This document shows, one piece after another, positions 35,085 to 43,982 of a stretch of 64,000 nt of DNA. A program made the position numbers and the translations under genes. The notes beneath the pieces were generated by a model, which was not told the DNA's origin, did not search any database, and saw nothing but the letters and a program-made list of their open reading frames with translations. The DNA lies in NCBI GenBank assembly GCA_046049865.1, contig JBJOQO010000004.1, positions 44,003 to 108,002 of the forward strand, in the 5' to 3' direction. The stretch comes from JANPCX01 sp046049865. Lineage in GTDB: Bacteria; Pseudomonadota; Gammaproteobacteria; Burkholderiales; Burkholderiaceae_C. Position 1 is the first letter of the stretch, and the number at the start of each line of letters is the position of its first letter.

Positions 35085-37001
35085 ATGAATTCCTCCATTC
35101 TCATTGTTGAAGATGAAGCGGTGGTGGCCCTGGACTTGCAAGCCCAGCTCGAAGACATGGGCTACACGGTGGTGGGCACTGCCGCCACAGGCTTGCAAGC
35201 CCTGGCCCTGGCCCGCTCACACCGCCCGCAATTGATCTTGATGGACGTGCGCCTCAAAGGTGACATGGACGGCATTTCGGTCGCCCAGACGGTGGCCCGT
35301 GAACTGGGCACGCCCGTGGTATTCCTCACCTCCTACAGCGACAACCAAACCGTGGACCGTGCTGCACAAACAGCACCCTATGGCTACTTGACCAAACCCT
35401 TCCAAATTCGCGAGTTGCGCGCCGTGGTCGAAGTGGCCTTGGCCAAGGCCACGATGGAGCGCCAGCTCAAAGAATCGGAGCGTTGGTTTGCCCGCACCTT
35501 ACGCTGCGTACAAGACAGCGTGATCGTCACCGAGGCCGATGCACGCATTCGTTTCTTGAACCTGGCCGCCGAAACCATGACAGGTTGGTCACAAGAAGAA
35601 GCCAAGGGCCACGAGGTGAACGACATCTTGCGTTTTGCTGAGCAAACCTTGGACGGCCAGCCCAGTCCAGCACACAGCGGCGTTGAACGCGTTCTGGAAA
35701 GTGGCGAGGTGGTGGGTGCTCAGTTGGGGCGATTGCTCCAACGACGAGACAAACAAGAAATCGCCGTTGACACATCGGTTGCACCCATTGACGACGAGGC
35801 GGGTCAACCCATGGGCGCCGTGGTGATACTGCGGGACGCCAAAGTTCGCCTGGATAACGAGGCCCGTCTGCGCGCCAGTGAAGAACGTTTTCGCGACGTG
35901 TTCAACCACGCCCCCTTGGGCATGGCCTTGCTGTCCACCGCAGGGCGTTTCTTGCAGGTCAATGCAGCGTTTTGCAAACTGTTGGGAAAACCCGAAAACG
36001 AGCTGCTTTCACAAACCCATGCCAGCGTGACAGACGATCAGGACCAAGCGCACGAGCTGCTGCAACTGGGTGCGCTGCAAACCGGCCATGCCAAGGTGGT
36101 GCAGTTTGAAAAGCGCTACCTGATCGGGTCACCCCCGCAAGTTCTATGGGCCTTGGTCAGCGTGTCCTTGCTGCAAGAGCAGGGCTTGCCGAGTTGTTAT
36201 TTGTACCAAGTGCACGACCTCACCGAACAAAAGCGTTCCGCCGAACGACTGGCAGAGTTGGCCGCCGAGCGCATGCGGCGTGAGGCCAGCGAGTTGGTGT
36301 CCCAGGCCAAGGACGAATTTTTGGCCCGGGTCAGCCACGAAATGCGCACCCCTTTGAATGCAGTGCTCGGTTTCGCCCAATTGCTGCAAATGCAACATGG
36401 TCAGTCTGGCGGTGACCTGCCGCGTTTTGTCGAGCAAATCGTCAACGCGGGGCACCACCTCACGGCCATGGTGGATGATTTGCTGGACATTCAGCAAGCC
36501 ACTGCGGGCAGGCTCTCACTCCACCTGCAAAACGTCACGCTGGAAAATACAGTGCGCACCGTGATTGCCTTGTTGCAAACCGAGGCTCAAAACCGCCATG
36601 TGCAGTTGGTCAACCAATGCCCCGTTGGCATTGAACTGCTGACCGATGAGACCCGTTTGCGCCAAATTCTGTTGAACCTGGCCTCCAATGCCATCAAGTA
36701 CAACAAGCCAGATGGCAAAGTCATCATCGTGTGTCAGCAAAACGCTGAAGGCAGCGTGGTACTCACAGTGGCGGATACGGGCTTAGGCATGACGCCGGCG
36801 CAAATTGAAGGCCTGTTTCGTCCCTTTGAGCGTTTGGGCAAAGAAAGAACGTCCATCCCCGGCGTGGGCCTGGGGTTGGTGATTTCCCGCCGCATTGCCG
36901 AGTCGCTGGGCGGTCAACTCACGGTAAAAAGCGTGCTGGGTGAAGGCACGCAGGTGTTGGTCACGCTGCCTGCGTCAAAAGCGCCTTCAGTACAGAGCTG
37001 A
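35085..37001 (+). CDS. REC-PAS-PAS sensor histidine kinase
   Basis: A 638-residue cytoplasmic protein. The N-terminal receiver (residues 4-118) has phospho-acceptor Asp54 in LILMDVRLKGD and Lys104 in YLTKPF. PAS domains follow at about 135-255 and 265-385, then HisKA with SHEMRTPLN near residue 417 and HATPase (NLASNAIKYN, GVGLGLVISRR). The receiver at the N-terminus means it can be an intermediate that takes phosphate from another kinase, perhaps the HisKA_2 kinase or CheA encoded beside it. No membrane segment or output domain. The ATG lies in a weak ribosome-site context. Confidence 0.9.
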   Translation: MNSSILIVEDEAVVALDLQAQLEDMGYTVVGTAATGLQALALARSHRPQLILMDVRLKGDMDGISVAQTVARELGTPVVFLTSYSDNQTVDRAAQTAPYGYLTKPFQIRELRAVVEVALAKATMERQLKESERWFARTLRCVQDSVIVTEADARIRFLNLAAETMTGWSQEEAKGHEVNDILRFAEQTLDGQPSPAHSGVERVLESGEVVGAQLGRLLQRRDKQEIAVDTSVAPIDDEAGQPMGAVVILRDAKVRLDNEARLRASEERFRDVFNHAPLGMALLSTAGRFLQVNAAFCKLLGKPENELLSQTHASVTDDQDQAHELLQLGALQTGHAKVVQFEKRYLIGSPPQVLWALVSVSLLQEQGLPSCYLYQVHDLTEQKRSAERLAELAAERMRREASELVSQAKDEFLARVSHEMRTPLNAVLGFAQLLQMQHGQSGGDLPRFVEQIVNAGHHLTAMVDDLLDIQQATAGRLSLHLQNVTLENTVRTVIALLQTEAQNRHVQLVNQCPVGIELLTDETRLRQILLNLASNAIKYNKPDGKVIIVCQQNAEGSVVLTVADTGLGMTPAQIEGLFRPFERLGKERTSIPGVGLGLVISRRIAESLGGQLTVKSVLGEGTQVLVTLPASKAPSVQS

Positions 37002-37008
37002 GCGGCTC

Positions 37009-38460
37009 CTACACAAACCCCACATTCCGTGCCGCGCCAAAGTTGGCGAGGTTGGGCAGCACGGCGTTGAGTTGGCCATCAGGAACGCCCCACCAACGCA
37101 ATAGCGTGGCGGCGTATTGATCCACCGAGGTGGTGGGGATCCAGCGGCCTTCTGAGGTGGCGGAATTGCTCACGTCATTCACACCGCCTTGCACCAGCTC
37201 GGGGTAGGTGCCATAAGTCTTGCCGCCTTTGACCGCACCGCCTAGCACGAGGTGGTGGTTGCCCCAGGCGTGGTCGGTGCCGGTGCTGCTGTTGGGTTTG
37301 AAGGTGCGGCCGAAATCACTTTGGGTGAAGGCGGTGACTGAACTGCCCAAACCGAGCTGGTTCATGGTGGCGTAAAACGCGGCCATGGCGTCGCCCACCT
37401 GCTTGAGCAAACGCGCATGGGCGCCTTGGCTGGGTGTGCCCGTGATGACTTGATCAGCATGGGTGTCAAAGCCACCAATTTGCGCAAAGAAAATTTGGCG
37501 GCTGCCTTGTACCGTGGCCCGCGCCTCAATCAATTTGGCAATTTGATAGAGCTGCTGGCCAATGCCAGTATTCACTTTGCCGTTGGCGATCAAAGGGGCA
37601 AAACCTGCGTTGATCGCCGCCGATGCGCCGCTGTCACCGGGCTGCATTTTCACAATGGGCCCCAAGCGGGTTGACGCTGAAAACGCATCGCGGTGAATCT
37701 TGGCATAGGCGTCGGCCAACACGGTTTCTTGCGCCGGGTTGTACATGGCGTCAATCGCGGCTTTGCGTGCGGCATTCGGGGCCCAGTTCAAATCGGTGCC
37801 TTGTAGGCCATTGGCTCCAAAGGTGGCGCCAGGGCCGGGCAGCACCAAAGGTGCGGTGAGCGACGTGGTGCCGAAACGGGCCGTCCCGCCCACGGAAATC
37901 ACCGGGTTGGTGGTGCCGATTTGCTGCGAGGCCCGGCCACCCCAACCGGTGCGCTCGAGCGAATCGCTGGTGCCGGTTTCCCACAGAATTTGCTGGTCGG
38001 AGTGGGAGAACAACCCGTCAGGTCGCAGCGGTGAATTGGAAGGTGCGGCCTGGTACTGGGCTTTGGTCAGCGGCTGATACAGCGGCCCCACATTCACCAC
38101 AGGTGTCAAATGTCCGGCGTTCCAGGCCGTGGACAAGGCCGACAACGCGGGGTGCAACCCCAGCTTGCCGTCCATGGCCACGAGCTCTGCCCTGGGTATG
38201 GCCAAGCCCGCACGCACGGCACTGTACTGGGCATGCGTGGCCACTTCTGCGGGGATGACGGTGTTCATGCCATCGTTCCCGCCGTAAAGAAAAATGCAGA
38301 CCAAAGCGCGGTAGTCGCTTTGCGCCGCAGCGCCAGAGGCCAACAACAAATTGCCTGTGCTGCCCAAGCCCAGTGCGCCGGCCAAGGTGGAGGCGTGGCG
38401 AAGGAAGGATCGGCGTGAGGGGTGTGCGTGGTGGTGTAGATGGCGGTGTGAATGAGACAT
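37009..38460 (-). CDS. DUF1501 family exported protein
   Basis: A 483-residue protein with a Tat signal (SRRSFLRHASTLAGALGLGS, cleavage after GAAA) and the DUF1501 fold: ALVCIFLYGGNDGMNTVIP, FFAQIGGFDTHADQ, FTQSDFGRTFKPN, DHAWGNHHLVLGG and the C-terminal LLRWWGVPDGQLNAVLPNL. DUF1501 proteins belong to the alkaline phosphatase/sulfatase-like superfamily and are nearly always paired with DUF1800 proteins; their function is unknown. It starts seven bases after the DUF1800 stop with a GAGG site, so the two are one operon. A His-rich N-terminal tail (HSHRHLHHHAH) precedes the signal. Confidence 0.88.
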   Translation of the reverse strand: MSHSHRHLHHHAHPSRRSFLRHASTLAGALGLGSTGNLLLASGAAAQSDYRALVCIFLYGGNDGMNTVIPAEVATHAQYSAVRAGLAIPRAELVAMDGKLGLHPALSALSTAWNAGHLTPVVNVGPLYQPLTKAQYQAAPSNSPLRPDGLFSHSDQQILWETGTSDSLERTGWGGRASQQIGTTNPVISVGGTARFGTTSLTAPLVLPGPGATFGANGLQGTDLNWAPNAARKAAIDAMYNPAQETVLADAYAKIHRDAFSASTRLGPIVKMQPGDSGASAAINAGFAPLIANGKVNTGIGQQLYQIAKLIEARATVQGSRQIFFAQIGGFDTHADQVITGTPSQGAHARLLKQVGDAMAAFYATMNQLGLGSSVTAFTQSDFGRTFKPNSSTGTDHAWGNHHLVLGGAVKGGKTYGTYPELVQGGVNDVSNSATSEGRWIPTTSVDQYAATLLRWWGVPDGQLNAVLPNLANFGAARNVGFV

Positions 38461-38467
38461 GACAACC

Positions 38468-40450
38468 TCAGCGCAAAACTTGGTATTGGGGGGAAGCAAA
38501 CACCAAGTAGGCGGCGGCCTTGACTCGGTTGAGTTGCCAGTTGGTGGCGTCTCTGGAGGATGTCCACCACGACACGGCTTCGATAGTTTTGGTGCGCGCC
38601 GCGGTGGGCAAGGGAGCACCCAAGGCCATTAGCGAAATTCGGTCGACGAGCTTTGCTGCGTCGGGCGCGTCAGCCAAGAAAGAAGTCAAGTCCACCTTGG
38701 TACCCACGGCATTGGGCACACTGGCCTCTGGATTGGAACCGTTCCAATCGAAAACATAGGTCAGGAAGTTCAGTCGCTGCAAGCCGGAATTCACGCTGTG
38801 AATACCGAACTGCGGGCCGACCAGGTTGCCTGTGTTGGCGACCGGGTAGTCGGGCGGGAAAAAGTTAAACACTGAAGGCGGCCTGAAGACCATTTGTTTG
38901 AGGTCGGCGCCCCACCAGTAGCCCAGCGCGTCACCGTCGGTTCTGCCCTTCATGGCACGCAACACACCGGTGAACATTTGCACCGGCTCACGCAGGCGGC
39001 CACCCGTGGACGAAGCCGTCGTGCTGCGGGCGTCCGCATCAAGCAAGATGGCCGCTACCGTAGCCGCCATGTCGCCTTTTTGTCCGGTTCCAAAAATACC
39101 GAATTTGCCCGCGTTGAATGCCGTGGCTACGCGCGTGACATAAGCCGGGCTTGGATTGCTCACCACCAAATGTTGGATCAGCTGTTTGCTGATGAAGGGT
39201 GCGATATTGGGGTGCGTCATCAGGCTGTCCAGCACACGCTCAAGCGCGGCATCGGTTTTGTGTCCGGCCGCCAAGGTGACGCCGGACAACAATCTGCGCG
39301 GGGCGCTGTCGTGGTATTGGTCCACGGGCACCATATCGCCCCCGTAGTAGCGGCAATTAGCCCCCGTTGGGTAGCAACCCCAGCCCGAGGTGCCGCCAGC
39401 AGGGTAGGTCCACCCTGTCAGCGCATAGGCGTATTCGCGCACCACGTCGTTGTCATAGGTGGGGGCGCATGCACCGCCCTTCAAACTGCCATCGATATTC
39501 AACTCACAGGTGCCGATGGCGAAGAGTTGCAGCAGCTCGCGCGCGTAGTTTTCGTTTGGCGCAGACTTGTTGTTGTTGGCGTTGTTCAAGTAGTCGCCCA
39601 TCACGGGGGACAAAGACACCTTCTTGAGGATTTGCCTGTAGTTGCCAAAAGCGTTTTGCAACAAGGTGTTGTAGTAGTAGCGCATCCCGTAGGTGCCTTC
39701 TACTTCCAGGTTGCTGATCACCACAATTTGCTGCAAGGCAAAAGCCACGCGCTGACGAAGTTGGTCGGGTCTGTCCATCGCATTGCGGTAGAAGTCCCAC
39801 AGCAAGGGCTGCGACGAGAAGTTGTCGCGCCAACACTGCGGGCCCGCGTTGGCCGGCAGGTCGCAAAAACCATCGGTTTTGCTGGTGACCTTGTGGATGC
39901 CATCTCCCCCACCTGCGGTGTAGGCCGAGGTGTTCAAGGTCAGTTGTTCAGCGACCCACGCATCCACGCCTTTGGACTTGATGTCCACCAGCAAAGCCTC
40001 GGTTGCACCGAAGGTGGCCTGCTCGGCCAAACGCACGGCATTACGCTGGGACACGGCAGGAGCGGGCGGCGGCGCGGGCGGAGGTGGCGGTGGCGGTGGC
40101 GGTGGCGGTGGCGGCGGGGTTGGGGTTGGGGTTGGGGTTGGGGTTGGGGTTGGGGTTGGGGTCGGGCTCGGTGCGGGAGCAGGTGCAGGTCCCGGAGCGG
40201 GGGCTGGCGTCGCTCCAGGCGCGGGGGCCGGCGTCATGGTCACCACCACAGGCGTCATGGGTGCCGGTGTGGGCGCCGGAGTTGTCACGCTCACAGGTGC
40301 AGGTGAGGACGACACGGTGACGCTGGGCGCTGGTGCCGGTGCTGGGAAAGAAGAACTACCTGCACTTCCAGACCCGGTATCACCACCTCCGCAGCCTACC
40401 GCTGCGACTGCCACAAACAGGCCATGTATCCAAGGAGCATTGACACGCAT
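38468..40450 (-). CDS. DUF1800 family exported protein with Thr-Pro/poly-Pro linker
   Basis: A 660-residue exported protein. The N-terminus has a hydrophobic signal ending in VGCGGGD, which resembles a lipobox, then a 100-residue Ala/Pro-rich stretch with (PT)n and a run of about 14 prolines. From about residue 130 comes the DUF1800 domain (RNAVRLAEQATFGATEALL, RQRVAFALQQIVV, NYARELLQLFAIGT, YAYALTGWTYP, PFISKQLIQHLVVSNP, VFNFFPPDYPVA). Function unknown. The linker is encoded by hexamer repeats that can vary in length without breaking the frame. A GAAGG site precedes the ATG. First gene of the DUF1800-DUF1501 operon. Confidence 0.88.
   Translation of the reverse strand: MRVNAPWIHGLFVAVAAVGCGGGDTGSGSAGSSSFPAPAPAPSVTVSSSPAPVSVTTPAPTPAPMTPVVVTMTPAPAPGATPAPAPGPAPAPAPSPTPTPTPTPTPTPTPTPPPPPPPPPPPPPPAPPPAPAVSQRNAVRLAEQATFGATEALLVDIKSKGVDAWVAEQLTLNTSAYTAGGGDGIHKVTSKTDGFCDLPANAGPQCWRDNFSSQPLLWDFYRNAMDRPDQLRQRVAFALQQIVVISNLEVEGTYGMRYYYNTLLQNAFGNYRQILKKVSLSPVMGDYLNNANNNKSAPNENYARELLQLFAIGTCELNIDGSLKGGACAPTYDNDVVREYAYALTGWTYPAGGTSGWGCYPTGANCRYYGGDMVPVDQYHDSAPRRLLSGVTLAAGHKTDAALERVLDSLMTHPNIAPFISKQLIQHLVVSNPSPAYVTRVATAFNAGKFGIFGTGQKGDMAATVAAILLDADARSTTASSTGGRLREPVQMFTGVLRAMKGRTDGDALGYWWGADLKQMVFRPPSVFNFFPPDYPVANTGNLVGPQFGIHSVNSGLQRLNFLTYVFDWNGSNPEASVPNAVGTKVDLTSFLADAPDAAKLVDRISLMALGAPLPTAARTKTIEAVSWWTSSRDATNWQLNRVKAAAYLVFASPQYQVLR
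40083..40163. repeat. GGTGGC and GGGGTT hexamer microsatellites inside the DUF1800 gene
   Basis: On the plus strand there are five GGTGGC units (40083-40112), a short joint, then seven GGGGTT units plus a final GGGGTC (40116-40163). On the coding strand these encode the poly-Pro and Thr-Pro parts of the linker. The G-runs every six bases could form a G-quadruplex on the non-coding strand. Six-base units keep the reading frame when copies are gained or lost. Confidence 0.95.
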
Positions 40451-40791
40451 ATTGACTGCCTTCTTTAACTATGAGGATGCGCTGCAAAACGCCTTGCGGA
40501 CTGTGGCAACACAGCCTCGCAAAAGTGATCCAGAGCATCCTTGAACTGCACACATTCCGACAAGCGTCCACGACGGGTTTGCACAGGCGATGTCGCGGGC
40601 ATGGCCCCGGATTTGAACCGATAGCACTGCCCAGCAACGTCAATCTTGTAAGAGATCGAAACAAAGACTGCGGTGGCAACCGCCACAAAGCGTCAGGACA
40701 TTCAGGGAAGCGAGAAACAGCAGATGTCATGCAAACTCAATGCCGACAATGACCTTGGCTCACAGTTGCTCACAATTTCACGCGCATGGCC
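40451..40791. other. 341-bp gap between MBL hydrolase stop and DUF1800 start
   Basis: No convincing gene or repeat is seen. It should hold the promoter of the DUF1800-DUF1501 operon. A 73-codon GTG frame on the minus strand (40465-40686) is open but has no ribosome site and no recognisable family. A short GTGGC/GCCAC hairpin at about 40673-40687 could end the MBL transcript, but its T-tract is weak. Confidence 0.5.
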
Positions 40792-41757
40792 TCACATGGG
40801 CACGCTGGGGTTGCTCACCACGCCATCACGCAGTAGCAATACTTGTCGTTCGACCAGGGTTTGCACCAAGTCATCGCACCACAGGTGGATGCTGGCATGC
40901 GGCCGCCCCAAAGACTCCCAGATGCTTCGCATGAGAGTGGTGTCGCCCACCCAAAGGTGCAAGGCCGATAGAGACTGGCTGTTCAATTCGAGCAAATGAA
41001 ATTTGAGCAGCACTTTGGCAGCATGCAAAGCATGCTCTGAGGGCGATGCACGGAACCGCGCCAAGCGGCTCTTGGCACGGGCCAAGGCAACGGTGACATC
41101 GGTGAAGGGTGCGCCATGGCCGGGAATGACCCACTGCACATTCAGCGTTTCGATCTGCTGCAAAACGGCGGCCACGTCATCAAAGGCATGCTCGCCATCC
41201 AGCTCGGGGAACACCACACCAAATCCGTTTTCCCACAACGCATCACCGGAAATCAACACCCTGTTTTCGTCGTCGAACAACATGATGGCATCGGGGTCGT
41301 GCCCTGGCGCGGCCAGAATGTCCCAGCGCCGATGACCCCAAAAAAAATGCTCCCCTGGCCGCAAGCTGCCGTGCACCTCAAAACGCTCGCAGGTTTGCCC
41401 CGTGGCGCGGTAGCTCAGCGCCGAGGCGTCCCACCGCCGCACCGCTTCAAAACCACCAGGCGGAATGAACACCGGCGCGCTGAAGGCGCGCTGCAAACCG
41501 GCGTTGCCGCCGCAGTGGTCGGAATGCAAATGGGTGTTGATGACGCATCGCAGCGCTTGGCCTTGCAGGCCATGTTTGACCAGGGCCACGGTTTGATCCG
41601 CATGCGCGGCATGACCGGTATCAATCAGGGCCGCGCCCGGGTGGTCTGGCTCACCCAGCAACAGGACATTGTTGGCCGACAACCAACCACGTTCAAAAAT
41701 GCGCAGCCCCTGCATCGCAACAGGAGCCTCTGGCGCCGAGTACACCAAACGAATCAT
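40792..41757 (-). CDS. MBL-fold metallo-hydrolase
   Basis: A 321-residue beta-lactamase-fold hydrolase of the glyoxalase II type. The metal ligands are present: THLHSDHCGGN (HxHxDH), the HDPDAIML region for the next His, and SGDALWENGFG plus VIPGHGAPF for the later Asp and His. The C-terminal part (LLKFHLLELNSQSLSALH) resembles the winged-helix tail of MBL proteins that act on acyl-CoA or thioesters in many proteobacteria. Substrate not assignable. It is a single transcription unit downstream of pckG and separated from it by a terminator. Confidence 0.85.
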   Translation of the reverse strand: MIRLVYSAPEAPVAMQGLRIFERGWLSANNVLLLGEPDHPGAALIDTGHAAHADQTVALVKHGLQGQALRCVINTHLHSDHCGGNAGLQRAFSAPVFIPPGGFEAVRRWDASALSYRATGQTCERFEVHGSLRPGEHFFWGHRRWDILAAPGHDPDAIMLFDDENRVLISGDALWENGFGVVFPELDGEHAFDDVAAVLQQIETLNVQWVIPGHGAPFTDVTVALARAKSRLARFRASPSEHALHAAKVLLKFHLLELNSQSLSALHLWVGDTTLMRSIWESLGRPHASIHLWCDDLVQTLVERQVLLLRDGVVSNPSVPM

Positions 41758-41797
41758 GCCCGCACTCTAACGGCATGACGCCGCCGTGACAGCGCAC

Positions 41798-41826
41798 AAA
41801 AAAAGAGCCCTGCTTTTGCAGGGCTC
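41798..41826 (-). terminator. Rho-independent terminator of pckG
   Basis: A perfect nine-base-pair stem (GAGCCCTGC-TTTT-GCAGGGCTC, 41805-41826) followed, in the minus-strand sense, by seven T residues (A-run at 41798-41804). It ends 25 bp past the pckG stop at 41852 and before the MBL gene. Confidence 0.9.
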
Positions 41827-41851
41827 AGGCGTGGTAGCAATAACGCTTTTC

Positions 41852-43717
41852 TTATTTTGACAAACGGGCCTGCAAGCTGGCTTGCACTTGTGTCAGCGCC
41901 GACGGCAAATGGTAGGCCAGTTGAGTGAACAACTCGGTGTGCAGCTGCAGCTCGGCGTTCCACTCGGCAGCGTCGATGCGTGTGACTTGCTCGTACTGCT
42001 GGGCCGTGAAATTCAAACCCGTCCAGGTGATGTCGCTGTAGGTGGGCGTGACGCCAAAAATGTTCTCCACGCCCTGGCCTTGACCTTCCACGCGCTCCAA
42101 CATCCACTTGAGCACGCGCATGTTTTCGCCGTAACCAGGCCACACGAATTTGCCGTCGGCACCTTTGCGGAACCAGTTGACGCAGTAAATCTTGGGCAGC
42201 GTGGCACCCGAGGCTTGCAGTTTGGCGCCCAGGTCGAGCCAATGCTGGAAGTAGTCGCTCATGTTGTAGCCCATGAAGGGCAGCATGGCGAAGGGATCGC
42301 GGCGCACCACGCCTTGCTGGCCTGCGGCCGCGGCGGTGGTTTCGGAACCCATGGTGGCAGCCATGTAAACACCTTCGACCCAGTTGCGGGCTTCGGTGAC
42401 CAAAGGCACGGTGGTGGAACGGCGGCCACCAAAGATGAAGGCGTCAATAGCCACGCCCTTGGGATCGTCCCAAGCCGAATCCAGCGCCGGGTTGTTGGTG
42501 GCGGCCACGGTGAAGCGGGCATTGGGGTGGGCCGCTTTGGCGCCGGTCTCTTTGGCGATGGCGGGGGTCCAGTCTTTGCCCTGCCAGTCAATCAGGTGGG
42601 CCGGAGGGGTGTCCGTCATGCCCTCCCACCACACGTCGCCTTCATCGGTCAGGGCCACGTTGGTGAAGATCACGTCGCGCTTCAAGCTGTTCATGCAGTT
42701 GAAGTTGGTGAGCGTGTTGGTACCCGGGGCCACGCCAAAGTAACCGGCTTCGGGGTTGATGGCATAGAGGCGGCCATCAGCACCGGGTTTGATCCAGGCA
42801 ATGTCGTCGCCAATGGTGGTGACCTTCCAACCATTCAGGCCCGCAGGGGGGATCAACATGGCGAAGTTGGTTTTGCCGCAGGCGCTGGGGAAGGCCGCCG
42901 CGACGTGGTGTTTTTTGCCTTCCGGCGAGGTCACGCCAAGCACCAGCATGTGTTCGGCCAACCAGCCCTGGTCGCGGCCCATGGTGCTGGCAATACGCAG
43001 CGCGAAACACTTCTTGCCCAGCAGCGCATTGCCGCCGTAGCCGGAGCCGTAACTCCAGATTTCACGGGTTTCGGGGTAATGCACGATGTACTTGGTGGTG
43101 TTGCACGGCCAGGACACATCTTTTTGGCCCGACTCCAGCGGCGCCCCAACGGTGTGAACGCAGGGCACGAACTCGCCGTCTTCGCCGAGCACGTCCAGCA
43201 CCTTGGCGCCCATGCGCGTCATGATTTTCATGTTGACGGCCACATAGGGGCTGTCCGACAACTCGACGCCGATGTGGGCGATGGGTGAGCCCAATGGGCC
43301 CATGCTGAAGGGCACCACATACATGGTGCGGCCGCGCATGGCCCCTTTGAACAAAGCCTTGTCACCGGTTTGCAGCAAGGCACGCATCTCGGCGGGATTC
43401 ATCCAATTGTTGGTGGGGCCAGCGTCTTCTTGTTTGGCGCTGCAGATGTAGGTGCGGTCTTCCACGCGAGCCACATCACTCGGGCTGCTGCAAGCCAGAT
43501 AGCTGTTGGGGCGCAGCTCCGGGTTGAGTTTTTTGAACGTGCCGGCCGCGACCAATTGGGCGCACAGGCGGTCATATTCGGCGGTGCTGCCATCGCACCA
43601 GTAAACATCCTTGGCTTCGGTCAAGGCAGCCATTTGGGCCACCCATTCGATCAAGCGGGTATGGCGAACAGTAGCGGGCGTATTCAAGCGCAAGCCCTCC
43701 ATCACGGGTCGGTTCAT
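41852..43717 (-). CDS. pckG: Phosphoenolpyruvate carboxykinase (GTP)
   Basis: Cytosolic, Mn2+/GTP-dependent decarboxylation and phosphorylation of oxaloacetate to phosphoenolpyruvate, feeding gluconeogenesis. The 621-residue protein contains the GTP-type P-loop with its reactive Cys (FPSACGKTNFAML), EAGYFGVAPGTNTLTNFNCM, FIFGGRRSTTVPLV, and FAMLPFMGYNMSDYFQHWL. The ATG at 43717 has a GGAAG site; an upstream TTG at 43756 would add 13 odd residues. It is a single gene with its own terminator. A strong palindrome lies 200 bp upstream. Confidence 0.97.
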   Translation of the reverse strand: MNRPVMEGLRLNTPATVRHTRLIEWVAQMAALTEAKDVYWCDGSTAEYDRLCAQLVAAGTFKKLNPELRPNSYLACSSPSDVARVEDRTYICSAKQEDAGPTNNWMNPAEMRALLQTGDKALFKGAMRGRTMYVVPFSMGPLGSPIAHIGVELSDSPYVAVNMKIMTRMGAKVLDVLGEDGEFVPCVHTVGAPLESGQKDVSWPCNTTKYIVHYPETREIWSYGSGYGGNALLGKKCFALRIASTMGRDQGWLAEHMLVLGVTSPEGKKHHVAAAFPSACGKTNFAMLIPPAGLNGWKVTTIGDDIAWIKPGADGRLYAINPEAGYFGVAPGTNTLTNFNCMNSLKRDVIFTNVALTDEGDVWWEGMTDTPPAHLIDWQGKDWTPAIAKETGAKAAHPNARFTVAATNNPALDSAWDDPKGVAIDAFIFGGRRSTTVPLVTEARNWVEGVYMAATMGSETTAAAAGQQGVVRRDPFAMLPFMGYNMSDYFQHWLDLGAKLQASGATLPKIYCVNWFRKGADGKFVWPGYGENMRVLKWMLERVEGQGQGVENIFGVTPTYSDITWTGLNFTAQQYEQVTRIDAAEWNAELQLHTELFTQLAYHLPSALTQVQASLQARLSK

Positions 43718-43913
43718 GGTGCTTCCAGTCGAGTCAAAAATCTGTGGGATCAGCAAGGGCGCTGCAACGCCTGTGCCGATCCCTCGTGTTCACCCGAAAC
43801 TTGACGCCAGTGGGGATCAATTTGGCATCATGGCGGCTGGTTGAGGGTGGGCCAGCGCGGCGGGTTGGTGATTGTGAAATCAGTGTAATTCGCTTGTAAC
43901 CACCCGATGTTAG

Positions 43914-43940
43914 GGGGTCATGTTTATCTTGCATGACCCC
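43914..43940. promoter_or_regulatory. Perfect 9-bp inverted repeat in pckG/TupA-like divergent interval
   Basis: GGGGTCATG, nine bases, then CATGACCCC: a perfect dyad in the 265-bp interval between the divergent pckG and binding-protein genes. It is 43 bp before the ATG at 43983 and about 197 bp before the pckG ATG. It has no T-tract, so an operator is more likely than a terminator. The regulator is unknown. Confidence 0.55.
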
Positions 43941-43982
43941 ATGCATAGGATCGTTTCGCGTTGATAGAGGTATCGTCACCAT

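Noticed and set aside
38894..40306. 470-codon plus-strand frame opposite the DUF1800 gene ending in a Gly/Arg/Trp repeat
   Set aside because: The repeat is the complement of the Pro linker hexamers, and the rest is a shadow of DUF1800 coding sequence.
40465..40686. 73-codon GTG frame upstream of the DUF1800 gene
   Set aside because: No ribosome site and no recognisable family; left as part of the intergenic note.
41882..43288. 468-codon plus-strand frame opposite pckG
   Set aside because: Shadow of PEP carboxykinase; no motif or start context.
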